Positions 24,647 to 25,178 of a stretch of DNA of 25,178 nucleotides are shown here, in pieces. The notes below the pieces were generated by a model that did not search any database, had not been told where the DNA came from, and saw nothing but the letters and a program-made list of their open reading frames with translations. Every line of letters starts with the position of its first letter. The first letter of the stretch is position 1. Source of the stretch: Pseudomonadota bacterium (GTDB lineage Bacteria > Pseudomonadota > Gammaproteobacteria > Burkholderiales > Ferrovaceae); the NCBI GenBank assembly GCA_021828745.1, contig JAJZDE010000013.1, positions 1-25,178 of the forward strand, written 5' to 3'. The position numbers were made by a program, and so were the translations under genes.

Positions 24647-25178
24647 GTCTTAATCACCTGCAGGAAGTCGGGGTAATGAAACGAAGCGTCGGGGGGGTCG
24701 TGGCAGAAACTGCTTTGTCTTAATCCCCTTCAGGAAGTCGGGGTAATGAAACCGCGAACACGAATTGCAAGATCGTATCGTACAAGTCTTAATCCCCTTC
24801 AGGAAGTCGGGGTAATGAAACTGTTGCGGATCTTGAGGAGATACCATGAAAAAGGGTCTTAATCCCCTTCAGGAAGTCGGGGTAATGAAACGACCCCACT
24901 TCACTTGGCAGCTCAGTACTTCAGTCTTAATCCCCTTCAGGAAGTCGGGGTAATGAAACAAAGATGGCTCTCCCCAAATCTGGGGAAATGTGTCTTAATC
25001 CCCTTCAGGAAGTCGGGGTAATGAAACCACGCTTGCGAAAGGATGAGTGATGCGCAGTTGTCTTAATCCCCTTCAGGAAGTCGGGGTAATGAAACTGATT
25101 AAGGAGTAAGATAATGACCCCTTTTGAGTCTTAATCCCCTTCAGGAAGTCGGGGTAATGAAACCCAGCACTATCACTT
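24647..25178 (-). CRISPR. CRISPR array, eight 36-bp repeats, continues past the window
   Basis: Repeats start at 24647, 24717, 24786, 24856, 24924, 24992, 25060 and 25128, each 36 bp. On the plus strand they run GTCTTAATCCCCTTC ... GTCGGGGTAATGAAAC. Seven complete spacers have 34, 33, 34, 32, 32, 32 and 32 bp, and an eighth is cut at the edge. Seven repeats are identical; the first (24647) differs at two positions in the stem (C to A at 10, T to G at 14). Read on the minus strand the stem CCCC..GGGG is followed by exactly eight bases, ATTAAGAC, like the type III handle of Thermus repeats. With the degenerate left-end repeat this favours leftward transcription, with the leader beyond the right edge. 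The array lies 123 bp from the first gene of the cas-side operon. Confidence 0.97.

Noticed and set aside
24647..25178. Rightward transcription of the array, with 3' repeat end GAAAC as crRNA handle
   Set aside because: GAAAC is a frequent repeat end and remains possible, but the stem would then be followed by nine bases instead of eight. The degenerate repeat would be leader-proximal, and the start-codon spacers would be in the sense orientation, useless for RNA targeting.

Overview
The window looks like a proteobacterial chromosome or plasmid segment, probably beta- or gammaproteobacterial. The evidence is a Tn501-like mer operon, a DsrE/sulfide:quinone-oxidoreductase pair with an ArsR-rhodanese regulator, TIGR01777, CIA30, TspO and GDCCVxC family genes, and an NE0113-family CARF protein. 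It falls into four parts.

(1) 1-5180, sulfur and mercury genes. A SQR-like flavoprotein (3' end lost at a chimeric junction near base 120, where a sense methyltransferase fragment begins) and a DsrE protein are read leftwards. They diverge from an ArsR-rhodanese regulator across a near-perfect 20-bp palindrome. Next come merT-merP-merA (leftwards) and merR (rightwards), with a canonical 19-bp-spacer mer operator between them.

(2) 5180-8800, a decayed zone. It holds a ribbon-helix-helix antitoxin with a truncated PIN toxin, a cluster of hairpins, an IS256-type transposase remnant and an intact TIGR01777 SDR gene. Then follow three broken genes: CIA30 with an in-frame amber, TspO lacking its 5' third, and GDCCVxC with a frameshift in an A7 run.

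(3) 8800-24523, a type III-D CRISPR-Cas locus read entirely leftwards. In transcription order it encodes a small four-helix membrane protein, a slipin, a 56-aa CARF amino-terminal fragment, a two-TM membrane-anchored CARF protein, a lipoprotein, an NE0113-family CARF protein with a winged-helix-like tail, Cas6, a DUF1874 ring nuclease (Crn2/AcrIII-1 fold), Cas10 (GGDD present, no HD domain), a single Cas7, Csx10 (Cas5) with a helical tail, a double Cas7, a Csx19-like protein, a large TIGR03986 Cas7 and a TM1812/Csx2-family CARF-HEPN protein. The layout parallels the III-Dv subunit set, but with Cas7 and Cas5 as separate genes. Cas10 should make cyclic oligoadenylate on target recognition. The CARF proteins are the likely effectors and the DUF1874 protein the off switch. 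cas1 and cas2 are not in the window.

(4) 24647-25178, a CRISPR array of eight 36-bp repeats that runs off the right edge. Three observations indicate transcription leftwards, with its trailer end facing the cas operon: a degenerate left-end repeat, an exact 8-nt handle after the repeat stem when read leftwards, and rightward-oriented Shine-Dalgarno/ATG segments in several spacers. The crRNAs would then be antisense to translation-initiation regions.

The most interesting candidate system is the envelope-associated set at the head of the operon: two-TM CARF, lipoprotein, slipin and small membrane protein, with a CARF fragment. It suggests a membrane-acting output of type III signalling.
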